A stretch of 11,617 nucleotides of DNA from an uncultured Oscillospiraceae bacterium (GCA_934661735.1 CAKUJN010000065.1:1-11617); one strand, 5' to 3'. Shown: positions 1 through 6,458, numbered from the stretch's first letter. Notes: generated by a model from the sequence alone, not told the origin. A program made the numbers and translations.

Positions 1-28
1 AGTGAGACTGTAACCGTGCCTTCGGCGA

Positions 29-60
29 CCCACTTTTTCTGTCTTGCCAGAAAAAGTGGG
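29..60. repeat. Perfect 13-bp hairpin in repeat copy A
   Basis: The arms at 29-41 and 48-60 are perfect reverse complements with a 6-nt loop. The inner part of the stem (TTTTCTG/CAGAAAA) is shared with hairpins at 527-560 and 4712-4745, while the outer pairs differ in a compensated way. Confidence 0.8.
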
Positions 61-311
61 CAAAAAGAGACGCTGGATGCGAATCGGATTGTACCGCAAG
101 CCACAGAAGGAGCCCGTAGAAGAACGCTGCGGCCAGCACACGAGAATCTCTCTGCAAATCTATACTACAGCGCCGCCTGCGTGGAGACAACGCTCCCATC
201 GGGAGCAGTTGCCGCGCAGGGAGATGGCAAAACACGCTGCTGTGGAAACAACCGGTCATCTGCGTATGCGCCGGTGGTGCAGAATAATTGCATTCTATTG
301 TAAATCTGTAG

Positions 312-333
312 GGGCGGACCGAGTCGTCCGCCC
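312..333. repeat. REP-like palindrome (GGGCGGAC type)
   Basis: GGGCGGAC (312-319) and GTCCGCCC (326-333) form an 8-bp stem around a 6-nt loop, preceded by GTAGG. The same stem occurs at 8358-8379, with loop cgagtc here and gactct there. This resembles the REP-type intergenic palindromes common in gut Clostridia. Confidence 0.75.
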
Positions 334-351
334 TGTTCGTTTTTCACACAC

Positions 352-389
352 GTTTGTAGGGGCCGATGCCCACATCGGCCCCTACAAAC
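352..389. repeat. REP-like palindrome with 17-bp perfect stem
   Basis: Positions 352-368 and 373-389 are perfect reverse complements around a 4-nt loop (CCCA), giving a 17-bp stem with core GGGGCCGATG. It is the longest perfect palindrome I found in the window. The related core GGGCCGATG/CATCGGCCC recurs at 4978-5056, but there the arms are separated by about 60 bp. Confidence 0.85.
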
Positions 390-526
390 CCGTAAGCAAT
401 ATCAGAACCATAAGCTATCGGGAAAGTATCGGCTTTGCGCCCGAATAGGGCGTTCAGGCCGCGGAGCGGCCAAAAAACCGCGCGCGTGAGCGTGCAATAT
501 AATGCGTCTCCGGCGCCTCTTTTCTC

Positions 527-560
527 CCCATTCTTTTCTGGCAAGGCAGAAAAGAATGGG
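527..560. repeat. Perfect 14-bp hairpin in right arm of repeat copy A
   Basis: The arms at 527-540 and 547-560 are perfect reverse complements with a 6-nt loop. It is the inverted partner of the hairpin at 29-60. Flanking bases on both sides also match in inverted orientation, so this belongs to the right terminal inverted repeat rather than being a stand-alone terminator. Confidence 0.75.
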
Positions 561-614
561 CCCGCGGAGCGACAGTTGCGGTGTACCGCAACAGAGGAAG
601 TCTGGTGAATACCG

Positions 615-643
615 GAAAAGAGGGCCGACAGAGCCGTCGGCCC
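615..643 (-). terminator. REP-like palindrome that could terminate the kinase operon
   Basis: GGGCCGAC (622-629) and GTCGGCCC (636-643) form an 8-bp GC-rich stem. Read on the minus strand it is followed by TCTTTT (616-621). It lies about 45 bp past the stop codon of the minus-strand histidine kinase, so this REP-like element may act as its rho-independent terminator. The U-tract is short and interrupted, so this is tentative. Confidence 0.45.
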
Positions 644-684
644 CTACAGGGGTATTCAAAAGACGGACAGGGCACAGCTGGCGG

Positions 685-1671
685 TTATTCCTGTATGCGT
701 TCGGTTACGCGCAGATCGATGCGCACCCGCGTGCCCTTTCCGACCTCGGATTCCATGGAAATGCCATGGCCAAGCTTCCTGCACACGCGGCGGCAGAGAT
801 ACAGGCCGATGCCGGTTGCCTTTTTGTCTGCGCGGCCGTTATAGCCCGTAAAGCCCTGCTCAAACACACGCGGCAGATCCTCCGGCGCAACGCCGATGCC
901 TGTGTCGGCAATGACCAGCACCGGTCCCTCCTCACAGAAAATCCGCACCTCGCCGGACGGTGTATATTTGACCGCATTGGACAGCACCTGTTCAATTACA
1001 AACGACAGCCACTTTTCATCTGTCAGCACGCGTACATTCAGCGGTTCATAGCGCAGGGAGAGCTTTTTGCGGATGAACTGCGGCGCGAGCTTTCGCACTG
1101 CCGCGCGCACGATATCGTCCAGCTCACAACGGCGGATGACATAGTCGCTGTGGCTGCTGTCCAGACGGAGATATTGCAGGGCCATGTCGACATACTGCTC
1201 GATACGCAGAAGCTCCTGGCCCAGCTCGCCGGTTTCCTCGCCGCGCTCCTGCAAAAGCAGGTGCATTGCCGCAATCGGCGTTTTGATCTGATGCGCCCAG
1301 AGCGTGTAATAGCCCGTCATGTTGCGCATTTTCTGGTCCATGCGGGACGCGCGCTCCGCGCGGTCGCGCAGAAGCGCGCGGATCAGCGTCTGATATTCGC
1401 GCTCCAGCGGATCGCCGCTTTCCGGCAGAAAATCCTCGGCCAGACGGACCTGCGCGCTGATCGAGCGCAGCATCCGAAGCCGTCCGGTAAAGCGCACGCA
1501 GTCCAGCACGCCAACGCAGCCGGAAAGCAGCGCGCCCAGCGCCAGTCCGTAGCCGATATGCTTCCATTCCAGCCCGTTCAGCCAGCCCAGCAGCGCCGCC
1601 AGCACCGTCAGTGCGGCAAGCAGTGCAATCACGCCGGCACGGCGGCGCAGATACAGTCCGACATCTCTCAT
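685..1671 (-). CDS. BceS-like membrane sensor histidine kinase
   Basis: A 328-aa sensor kinase that would autophosphorylate and pass phosphate to the response regulator encoded just upstream. Two membrane helices lie at about residues 12-30 and 38-57 with almost no extracellular loop between them, followed by a short linker. The H-box WAHQIKTPIAA gives phospho-acceptor His127. The ATPase domain has the N-box SNAVKYT (Asn232), G1 box DTGIG (256-260) and G2 box TGIGL (286-290). The short N-terminus plus the HQIKTP H-box is typical of intramembrane-sensing kinases of the BceS/BraS group, which usually sense antimicrobial peptides through a BceAB-type ABC transporter. No such transporter is visible here; the downstream side (below 685) is repeat DNA. 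The start ATG overlaps the regulator's stop codon (ATGA, 1668-1671), indicating translational coupling. The ligand is unknown. Confidence 0.9.
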   Translation of the reverse strand: MRDVGLYLRRRAGVIALLAALTVLAALLGWLNGLEWKHIGYGLALGALLSGCVGVLDCVRFTGRLRMLRSISAQVRLAEDFLPESGDPLEREYQTLIRALLRDRAERASRMDQKMRNMTGYYTLWAHQIKTPIAAMHLLLQERGEETGELGQELLRIEQYVDMALQYLRLDSSHSDYVIRRCELDDIVRAAVRKLAPQFIRKKLSLRYEPLNVRVLTDEKWLSFVIEQVLSNAVKYTPSGEVRIFCEEGPVLVIADTGIGVAPEDLPRVFEQGFTGYNGRADKKATGIGLYLCRRVCRKLGHGISMESEVGKGTRVRIDLRVTERIQE

Positions 1672-2345
1672 CTGACGCGATACCCCAATCCCTTTTTCGT
1701 CAGGATAAACTCATCCAGTCCGATGCTCTCCAGCTTTTTGCGCAGTCGCGCAATATTCACCGAAAGCGTGTTCTCATCCACAAAGCTGTCCGACTCCCAC
1801 AGCTTCTGCATCAGCGTGTCGCGCGAGACGATCTGTCCGCCTGCCTGCATCAGAACCTGCAAAATACGGTATTCATTCTTCGTCAGGTCCAGCTGCTGTC
1901 CCGCGTAGCTCAGCGATGTGTCGCCCGAGGACAGCACTGCGCCGCCGCGCTCAAGCAGGCTTCCGCCGACAGTGAATTCATACGTCCGGCGGAGCATTGC
2001 CTGCACCTTGGCCGTCAGCACATTCAGATCGAACGGTTTGGCGATAAAATCGTCACCGCCCATGTTGATCGCCATGACGATGTTCATGTTGTCGGATGCC
2101 GAGGACAGAAAAATAATCGGCACGCGGGAGACGCGGCGGATCTCCGCGCACCAGTGATAGCCGTTGAAAAACGGCAATGTGATGTCCATCAGCACCAGCT
2201 GCGGATCAAAGGCCACGAACTCCTGCAATACGTTCCGGAAATCCGATGCGGCGCGGCATTCGCAGCCCCATGTCTCAATGTGTTTTTTGACTGCGGCGGC
2301 GATGACCGCATCGTCCTCCACCACGAAAATTTTCATCTGCTGCAT
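1668..2345 (-). CDS. OmpR/PhoB-family response regulator
   Basis: A 225-aa DNA-binding response regulator, first gene of the two-gene operon with the kinase. The receiver domain (about 4-120) has the acidic pair Asp11/Asp12, phospho-acceptor Asp54 (LMDITLP), Ser81/Ser82 at the switch position and conserved Lys103 (KPF). A winged-helix domain (about 127-224) contains the usual LTKNEYRIL and the C-terminal KKGLGYRV hairpin. The start at 2345 (MQQMKIF) is chosen because a GGAGAC ribosome site sits 5 nt upstream on the minus strand; the internal ATG (MKIF, 2336) would be too far from it. The regulator is probably BceR-like given its partner kinase; its target is not shown by the sequence. A strong promoter and a palindrome lie directly upstream. 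Confidence 0.92.
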   Translation of the reverse strand: MQQMKIFVVEDDAVIAAAVKKHIETWGCECRAASDFRNVLQEFVAFDPQLVLMDITLPFFNGYHWCAEIRRVSRVPIIFLSSASDNMNIVMAINMGGDDFIAKPFDLNVLTAKVQAMLRRTYEFTVGGSLLERGGAVLSSGDTSLSYAGQQLDLTKNEYRILQVLMQAGGQIVSRDTLMQKLWESDSFVDENTLSVNIARLRKKLESIGLDEFILTKKGLGYRVR

Positions 2346-2361
2346 GGCATGTCTCCATTCT

Positions 2362-2380
2362 GTATGCCGCTCGGGCATAC
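2362..2380. promoter_or_regulatory. Palindrome in leader of the two-component operon
   Basis: GTATGCC (2362-2368) and GGCATAC (2374-2380) form a perfect 7-bp inverted repeat with a 5-bp spacer. It lies between the -10 box and the ribosome site of the response-regulator gene, roughly at or just after the expected transcription start. It could be an operator or a leader hairpin; the binding protein is unknown. Confidence 0.5.
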
Positions 2381-2388
2381 CCGTAACA

Positions 2389-2417
2389 AGTATAACATCC
2401 GTTTCCTTTCCGGTCAA
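2389..2417 (-). promoter_or_regulatory. Sigma-A promoter of the two-component operon
   Basis: On the minus strand, TTGACC (2417-2412) and TATACT (2394-2389) are separated by exactly 17 bp, close to the housekeeping consensus. The start codon is about 44 bp past the -10 box. Confidence 0.8.
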
Positions 2418-2451
2418 TGCGCCGGAGATGTGCAAAGCGTGCAAATAGGGC

Positions 2452-2480
2452 TTTCTTTTTGCGTAAAAATCCGGTATAAT
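2452..2480 (+). promoter_or_regulatory. tdk: Likely promoter of tdk-deoC-deoD
   Basis: A perfect TATAAT (-10) lies at 2475-2480, 36 bp before the tdk start codon. The -35 region at the right distance (TTTCTT, 2452-2457) matches the consensus poorly, so an activator or other contacts may be needed. The promoter is divergent from that of the two-component operon. Between them is a direct repeat GTGCAAA (2430-2436 and 2439-2445). Confidence 0.5.
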
Positions 2481-2516
2481 ATCAGTTACATCCCGATTCA
2501 ACCGGAGGTATCGCAT

Positions 2517-3131
2517 ATGGCCAAGCTGTATTTCAAATACGGCGCGATGGGCAGCTCCAAAACGGCGACGGCGCTCATCACAAAATATAATTATGAAGAG
2601 CGCGGCATGCACGTCTGGCTGATCAAGCCCGCCGCCGACAGCCGTGACGGCGTGTTCACGCTGCGCAGCCGTGTGGGCCTTTCGGCCGAGGCCGAGGCAG
2701 TGGGGCCGGAATGTGACCTGCGCGAAATGTACGGTGCGCGGGAGAACGCCGACGTGATCATTGTCGACGAGTGCCAGTTCCTCACGCCCGAACAGATCGA
2801 TCAGCTGCGGTGGCTGGTTGATCGGGAGAATCTGCCGGTGCTGTGCTTCGGCCTGCGGACCGATTTTCAGACAAAGCTGTTCCCAGGCAGCCGGCGGCTT
2901 TTTGAACTGGCGGATTCGATCACCGAAATCAAGACTATCTGCGACTGCGGCCGCAAGGCCACGACCAACGCCCGTATCAGCCCCGACGGCTATGTCGTGA
3001 CGGAGGGCGATCAGGTATTTCTGGGCGGCAACGACAGCTATATCGCAATGTGTCACAAATGCTATATGGATTATATCAATGAACACAGAAAGGTGGAACT
3101 GCTTCATGGAAATGAAAGAGATTCTGAGTAA
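2517..3131 (+). CDS. tdk: Thymidine kinase (type II)
   Basis: A 204-aa cytosolic kinase phosphorylating thymidine (and deoxyuridine) to the monophosphate using ATP, in pyrimidine salvage. Visible signatures are the P-loop GAMGSSKT (residues 9-16), the VDECQF motif with catalytic Glu85, and a C-terminal zinc-binding lasso with Cys142, Cys144, Cys179 and Cys182 (CDC and CHKC pairs). Length is normal for the type II family. The start follows a GGAGG ribosome site with 8-nt spacing. It is the first gene of a salvage operon. Its last 26 bases overlap deoC in another frame, so the two are probably translated in a coupled way. Identification is firm. Confidence 0.96.
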   Translation: MAKLYFKYGAMGSSKTATALITKYNYEERGMHVWLIKPAADSRDGVFTLRSRVGLSAEAEAVGPECDLREMYGARENADVIIVDECQFLTPEQIDQLRWLVDRENLPVLCFGLRTDFQTKLFPGSRRLFELADSITEIKTICDCGRKATTNARISPDGYVVTEGDQVFLGGNDSYIAMCHKCYMDYINEHRKVELLHGNERDSE

Positions 3132-3762
3132 GGTCGATCACACGCTCCTTTCACAGACCGCCACATGGGACGAAATCCGAGCCATCTGCGACGACGGCAT
3201 GAAATATCATACCGCGTCGGTCTGCATCCCCGCGTCCTACGTCAGGCAGGCGGCGGATTATGTGGACGGAAAGCTCGTCATCTGCACCGTCATCGGTTTC
3301 CCGAACGGCTATGACACTACAAAGGTCAAGTGCCTTGCGGCGCTGGACGCTGTGGAAAACGGCGCGGGCGAGGTGGATATGGTTATCAATCTCGGCTGGG
3401 TCAAGGATAAGAAGTGGGACGCGCTGCTTGAGGAAATCAAAGCGGTCAAGCAGCATTGTCAGGGCAGGCTTCTGAAGGTTATCATCGAAACCTGCCTTCT
3501 GACAGACGAGGAAAAGATCAAAATGTGCGAAATCGTGTCGGCCTCCGGCGCGGACTATATCAAGACCTCCACAGGCTTTTCCAAAGCAGGCGCAACGTTC
3601 CACGATGTAGAGCTGTTTGCCGCGCACGTCACAAACGGCGTGAAGATTAAGGCTGCGGGCGGTATCTCATCCATTGACGACGCGGAAAAGTTCATCGAGC
3701 TTGGCGCGTCGCGCCTCGGCACCTCGCGCATTGTCAAAATCGTAAAGCAAATGGAAGTGTAA
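3106..3762 (+). CDS. deoC: Deoxyribose-phosphate aldolase
   Basis: A 218-aa class I aldolase that cleaves 2-deoxyribose-5-phosphate to acetaldehyde and glyceraldehyde-3-phosphate, the last step of deoxynucleoside catabolism. The barrel carries the expected catalytic residues: Asp91 (VDMVIN), Schiff-base Lys153 (YIKTSTGF) and the second lysine Lys182 (IKAAGG), corresponding to E. coli Asp102, Lys167 and Lys201. The start at 3106 (MEMKEIL) is preferred because GGTGG lies 9 nt upstream; the ATG at 3112 is further away, and an in-frame ATG at 3079 would extend the protein deep into tdk. It overlaps tdk by 26 bp and is followed by deoD after 42 bp. Confidence 0.96.
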   Translation: MEMKEILSKVDHTLLSQTATWDEIRAICDDGMKYHTASVCIPASYVRQAADYVDGKLVICTVIGFPNGYDTTKVKCLAALDAVENGAGEVDMVINLGWVKDKKWDALLEEIKAVKQHCQGRLLKVIIETCLLTDEEKIKMCEIVSASGADYIKTSTGFSKAGATFHDVELFAAHVTNGVKIKAAGGISSIDDAEKFIELGASRLGTSRIVKIVKQMEV

Positions 3763-3804
3763 TTCCGGAGTTCCCTCATTTTTATATATAAAGGAGAAGC
3801 AACC

Positions 3805-4548
3805 ATGCTGAATTATCCGACTCCCCATATTGCGGCAAAACCCGGCGATTTCGGCCAGACCGTTCTGATGCCGGGCGATCCGCTGCGCGCAAAATTTATT
3901 GCGGAGAACTTTCTGACCGACGCAAAGCTGGTCAACAATGTCCGCGGCATTCACGGCTACACCGGTACCTACGACGGCGTCAAGGTTTCCGTTATGGCCT
4001 CCGGCATGGGTATGCCGTCCATCGGCATTTACTCGTGGGAACTGTTCAACGCCTTTGAGGTGGAGAACATCATGCGCATCGGCTCGGCCGGCGCGCTGCG
4101 TGAGAGCATCCGCCTGCGTGATATCGTCATCGGACAGGGCGCGTGCACCGACTCGAACTGGGCGGGACAGTACCATCTGCCCGGCACGTTCGCGCCGATT
4201 GCCGACTATCACATGCTGGAAACCTGCGTGGAAACGGCAAAGGAGATGGGCGCGCGGTATCATGTGGGCAATATTCTGTCCTCCGACCGCTTCTACGGCG
4301 ACGATGCCGAGGTGCCCGAGGCCCTGCGCGCCAACCACGGCTGGCAGAAGATGGGCGTCATGGCCGTGGAGATGGAGGCAGCCGCGCTGTATATGAACGC
4401 CGCGCGCTGCGGCAAGCACGCGCTGGCCATCTGCACGATCTCCGACCATATCCTGTTCCATGAGAACTGCACGCCGGAGGAGCGCCAGACCTCGTTCACA
4501 CAGATGATGGAGCTTGCGCTGAAAACTGCCGTCAAGCTGGAAAAGTAA
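3805..4548 (+). CDS. deoD: Purine-nucleoside phosphorylase, DeoD type
   Basis: A 247-aa enzyme that splits purine (deoxy)nucleosides with phosphate into base and (deoxy)ribose-1-phosphate. It belongs to the hexameric DeoD family rather than the trimeric type. Motifs include TPHI (His8), MPGDPLRAK (phosphate-binding Gly24/Arg28), Arg47, RIGSAG (Arg91, Ser94), the nucleoside-binding VEMEAAALY (188-196) and TISDH with the purine-protonating Asp214. Arg227 in EERQTSF matches the helper arginine of E. coli. AAGGAG at 3791-3796 lies 8 nt before the start. It ends the first transcription unit, with a strong terminator a few bases after the stop codon. The product feeds DeoB, encoded after the repeat region. 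Confidence 0.97.
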   Translation: MLNYPTPHIAAKPGDFGQTVLMPGDPLRAKFIAENFLTDAKLVNNVRGIHGYTGTYDGVKVSVMASGMGMPSIGIYSWELFNAFEVENIMRIGSAGALRESIRLRDIVIGQGACTDSNWAGQYHLPGTFAPIADYHMLETCVETAKEMGARYHVGNILSSDRFYGDDAEVPEALRANHGWQKMGVMAVEMEAAALYMNAARCGKHALAICTISDHILFHENCTPEERQTSFTQMMELALKTAVKLEK

Positions 4549-4551
4549 ATC

Positions 4552-4579
4552 AAAATGCGCCGCCCAGCGGCGCATTTTT
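4552..4579 (+). terminator. Rho-independent terminator after deoD
   Basis: A perfect 12-bp stem (4552-4563 with 4567-4578) with a 3-nt loop and a T-run at 4575-4579, starting 4 bp after the deoD stop codon. It separates tdk-deoC-deoD from deoB-cdd. Confidence 0.9.
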
Positions 4580-4584
4580 AACCT

Positions 4585-4599
4585 TGCGGCGAGGCCGCA
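4585..4599. repeat. Short GC-rich hairpin
   Basis: TGCGGC (4585-4590) and GCCGCA (4594-4599) pair around a GAG loop just after the deoD terminator. It resembles the GGCCGC/GCGGCC hairpin near 455-470 and may be another repeat-family module; function unknown. Confidence 0.4.
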
Positions 4600-4711
4600 G
4601 CGATGCCTCCGGTAATGTGCACCGTACCCTGTTTGACCTCTGTCGGGGCCGTCTGTCCGGTATTCACCGGACTGCCGTTGATGCGGCGACACCGCAACTG
4701 TGCCTCCGGCG

Positions 4712-4745
4712 GCATACTTTTTCTGGCTTGTCAGAAAAAGTATGC
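4712..4745. repeat. Perfect 14-bp hairpin in repeat copy B
   Basis: The arms at 4712-4725 and 4732-4745 are perfect reverse complements with a 6-nt loop. The inner stem is the same as at 29-60, but the outer pairs are GCATAC/GTATGC instead of CCCAC/GTGGG, so both strands changed together. Confidence 0.8.
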
Positions 4746-4977
4746 AAAAAGAAACGCTGGATACGAATCGGATTGTACCGCAGTGCCACAGAAGAAGCCC
4801 ATAGAAGAACACTGCGGCCAGCACACGGGAATTTCTCTGCAAAGCTGAACTACAGCGCCGCCTGCGTGGAGACAACGCTCCCATCGAGAATCGTTGCTAC
4901 GCAGGGAGATGGTAAAACACGCTGCTGTGGAATGTAGAACGCATCTACAGATTCGCCGGGGGTGCGCAATATTTGCA

Positions 4978-5056
4978 GGGCCGATGAGCACCCGCAAGGG
5001 GTAGGCCGCATCCGTAGCGCTCCTTCGTCGCTGACGGCTGCGCTCGCCATCGGCCC
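4978..5056. repeat. REP-like palindrome with enlarged loop
   Basis: GGGCCGATG (4978-4986) and CATCGGCCC (5048-5056) are the same arms as in the 17-bp palindrome at 352-389, but here about 60 bp lie between them instead of 4. The inserted stretch includes an imperfect inverted repeat (GTAGCGC and GCGCTC parts). It looks like an insertion or expansion in the loop of a REP element. Confidence 0.55.
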
Positions 5057-5119
5057 CTACAAACTGCTGTGCAGAGCTACTCGCAGAGCGACAGTTGCGG
5101 TGTTACCGCATCAACAGAA

Positions 5120-5218
5120 GTCCGGTGAATCCGGACAAAAGAGCCGACATTGTGCGGCGCAGAAGCATTACAAAAGTGTTCCGGTGAATACCGGAAAAAC
5201 CGCCGGAGGCACCTCCGG
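5120..5218. repeat. Cluster of small CCGG hairpins upstream of deoB
   Basis: Three short perfect palindromes: GTCCGG/CCGGAC (5120-5136), TTCCGG/CCGGAA (5179-5196) and CCGGAGG/CCTCCGG (5203-5218). The first two share the loop TGAAT(A), as does the left end of copy B (4655-4672, read in reverse). The first is the outer tip of the copy B inverted repeat; the other two may be remains of further copies. A fourth hairpin, GCCGC/GCGGC (5239-5253), sits against the deoB ribosome site. I see no convincing promoter in 4580-5268. Confidence 0.6.
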
Positions 5219-5268
5219 TGAGACCGGACAGAAAGACTGCCGCCCTGTGCGGCGAAAGGAGCATCTTT

Positions 5269-6432
5269 ATGAAACGCGTATTTCTGATTGTACTGGATTC
5301 CTGCGGCATCGGCGGGGAGCCGGATGCCGCGCAGTTCGGCGACGTCGGCTCGAACACGCTGCGCTCGTGCGCGGCCTCGCCGGAATTCAATATGGACAAC
5401 CTGATTGCGGCGGGGCTTGGCCGGATGGACGGCGTCGATTACCTGCCGCAGTCTGAGCATCCCACGGCGGCTGTCGCGCGCCTGCGCGAGCTGTCCCGCG
5501 GCAAGGATACGACCATCGGCCACTGGGAAATCTCCGGCATCGTCTCGGAAAATCCCCTGCCGACATATCCGCACGGCTTCCCCGAGGAGGTGCTCGCGCC
5601 GTTCCGCGAGGCGACCGGCCGCGGCGTGCTGTGCAACCTGCCGTATTCCGGCACCGAGGTCATCAAGGACTATGGCCGGCAGCATCTGGAAACGGGCGAT
5701 CTGATCGTCTACACCTCGGCCGATTCCGTGTTCCAGATTGCGGCGCACGAATCCATTGTTCCGCCTGAGCAGCTGTATGAATACTGCCGTGCGGCACGGA
5801 AGATTTTGCAGGGAAAGCACGGCGTGGGCCGCGTCATTGCCCGCCCGTTTGACGGCGAATGGCCGTTCCACCGCACCACGCGCCGCCACGATTTCTCGCT
5901 TGAGCCGCCCGCAGAAACGCTTCTGGATGCAGTTGTCGCGGCGAAGAAGGAGATGATCGCTGTCGGCAAAATCCACGATATTTTCGCCGGCCGCGGCATG
6001 ACCGACTTTACCTATACCGCGGGGAACACCGACGGCCTTGCAAAGACCATGGAGCTGGCCGGACGCGATTTCGAGGGACTTTGCTTTGTCAATCTGGTAG
6101 ACTTTGACATGCTCTACGGCCACCGGCGTGATCCGGACGGCTATGCCCGCGCACTGCATGAGTTTGACGCATGGCTGCCGGAGTTTCTGAAAAAACTGGG
6201 CGAAGATGACCTGGTCATGATCACGGCCGACCACGGCTGCGACCCGCGCTTTATGAAGCATACCGACCATACGCGTGAGTATGTGCCGCTCATCGCGCTT
6301 GGCAGGCGCGTAAAGCCCGTGAACCTCGGCACGCGCGACGGCTTCTGCGATATCGCCGCGACGGTCGCCGAGCTCCTGGACGTGCCGTATCGGACGCAGG
6401 GACACAGCTTCGCGGCGGATATCCTCTGCTGA
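5269..6432 (+). CDS. deoB: Phosphopentomutase
   Basis: A 387-aa alkaline-phosphatase-superfamily mutase that interconverts (deoxy)ribose-1-phosphate and the 5-phosphate, linking DeoD to DeoC and RpiB. The N-terminal metal site LDSCGIG (Asp10), the catalytic threonine region GKDTTIGHWE (Asp80-Thr81-Thr82) and the C-terminal metal motifs ITADHGCDP and HTDHTREYVPL are all present. The length fits prokaryotic DeoB. The start at 5269 has AAAGGAG 7 nt upstream; an in-frame ATG at 5218 would add residues from repeat DNA and is rejected. cdd follows after 26 bp, so the two form an operon. No clear promoter is visible upstream; expression may start inside the repeat or come from read-through past the deoD terminator. 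Confidence 0.96.
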   Translation: MKRVFLIVLDSCGIGGEPDAAQFGDVGSNTLRSCAASPEFNMDNLIAAGLGRMDGVDYLPQSEHPTAAVARLRELSRGKDTTIGHWEISGIVSENPLPTYPHGFPEEVLAPFREATGRGVLCNLPYSGTEVIKDYGRQHLETGDLIVYTSADSVFQIAAHESIVPPEQLYEYCRAARKILQGKHGVGRVIARPFDGEWPFHRTTRRHDFSLEPPAETLLDAVVAAKKEMIAVGKIHDIFAGRGMTDFTYTAGNTDGLAKTMELAGRDFEGLCFVNLVDFDMLYGHRRDPDGYARALHEFDAWLPEFLKKLGEDDLVMITADHGCDPRFMKHTDHTREYVPLIALGRRVKPVNLGTRDGFCDIAATVAELLDVPYRTQGHSFAADILC

Positions 6433-6458
6433 GATATTACAAAAGGGGAGACGCTGTC

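Larger units (their letters stand above)
1..618. repeat. MITE-like composite repeat, copy A (left end cut by window)
   Basis: Non-coding stretch matching a second copy at about 4638-5150. Positions 34-250 align with about 4718-4931 at roughly 90% identity by eye over 190 bp, with single-base indels that break any shared reading frame, so the repeat is not protein-coding. The two ends are inverted relative to each other. The left end (about 20-85) holds a hairpin at 29-60 followed by a purine-rich A/G tract. The right end (about 500-618) holds the same arrangement in reverse (hairpin 527-560), then a small palindrome at 575-592 and a CCGG-containing end at about 605-618. The middle has two REP-like palindromes (312-333 and 352-389). 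No transposase is visible. From 390 to 500 I see only a GGCCGC/GCGGCC hairpin (about 455-470) next to an A-run. Confidence 0.7.
4638..5150 (+). repeat. MITE-like composite repeat, copy B, with terminal inverted repeats
   Basis: About 500 bp of non-coding DNA between deoD and deoB. The left end (4656-4710) and the right end (5083-5135) are reverse complements over about 50 bp with only a handful of mismatches by eye. The core (about 4718-4965) matches copy A in the same orientation and part of copy C in reverse. It contains the hairpin 4712-4745 and a REP-like pair of arms (4978-4986 and 5048-5056) separated by about 60 bp. The left boundary may extend to 4638, where CTCTGTCGG resembles the REP sequence outside copy A. 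I found no transposase or clear target-site duplication. Confidence 0.75.

Noticed and set aside
44..448. Possible small protein encoded by repeat copy A
   Set aside because: The equivalent frame in copy B is broken by indels and stop codons, and there is no ribosome site; the repeat is better seen as non-coding.
527..560. Stand-alone rho-independent terminator
   Set aside because: The stem contains T/A runs internally, but no T-run follows on either strand, and it has inverted-repeat partners elsewhere; it belongs to the repeat family.
1..684. CRISPR array
   Set aside because: The repeats are palindromic, irregularly spaced and of varying length, without equal-sized unique spacers or cas genes.
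502..1908. Plus-strand open frame of 468 codons across the histidine kinase
   Set aside because: Antisense to the kinase and regulator, which have complete motifs; the translation is His/Gln/Arg-rich and starts inside a repeat hairpin.
1611..2516. Upstream in-frame extension of tdk on the plus strand
   Set aside because: The extension is antisense to the response regulator; the start at 2517 has a good ribosome site and begins exactly at the family N-terminus.
2346..3107. Upstream in-frame extension of the response regulator on the minus strand
   Set aside because: It would run through its own promoter and antisense to tdk; the receiver domain begins at 2345.
3667..4884. Minus-strand frame of 405 codons opposite deoD
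   Set aside because: Antisense to deoD, which has all catalytic motifs; crosses the terminator and repeat, and has no recognisable domain.
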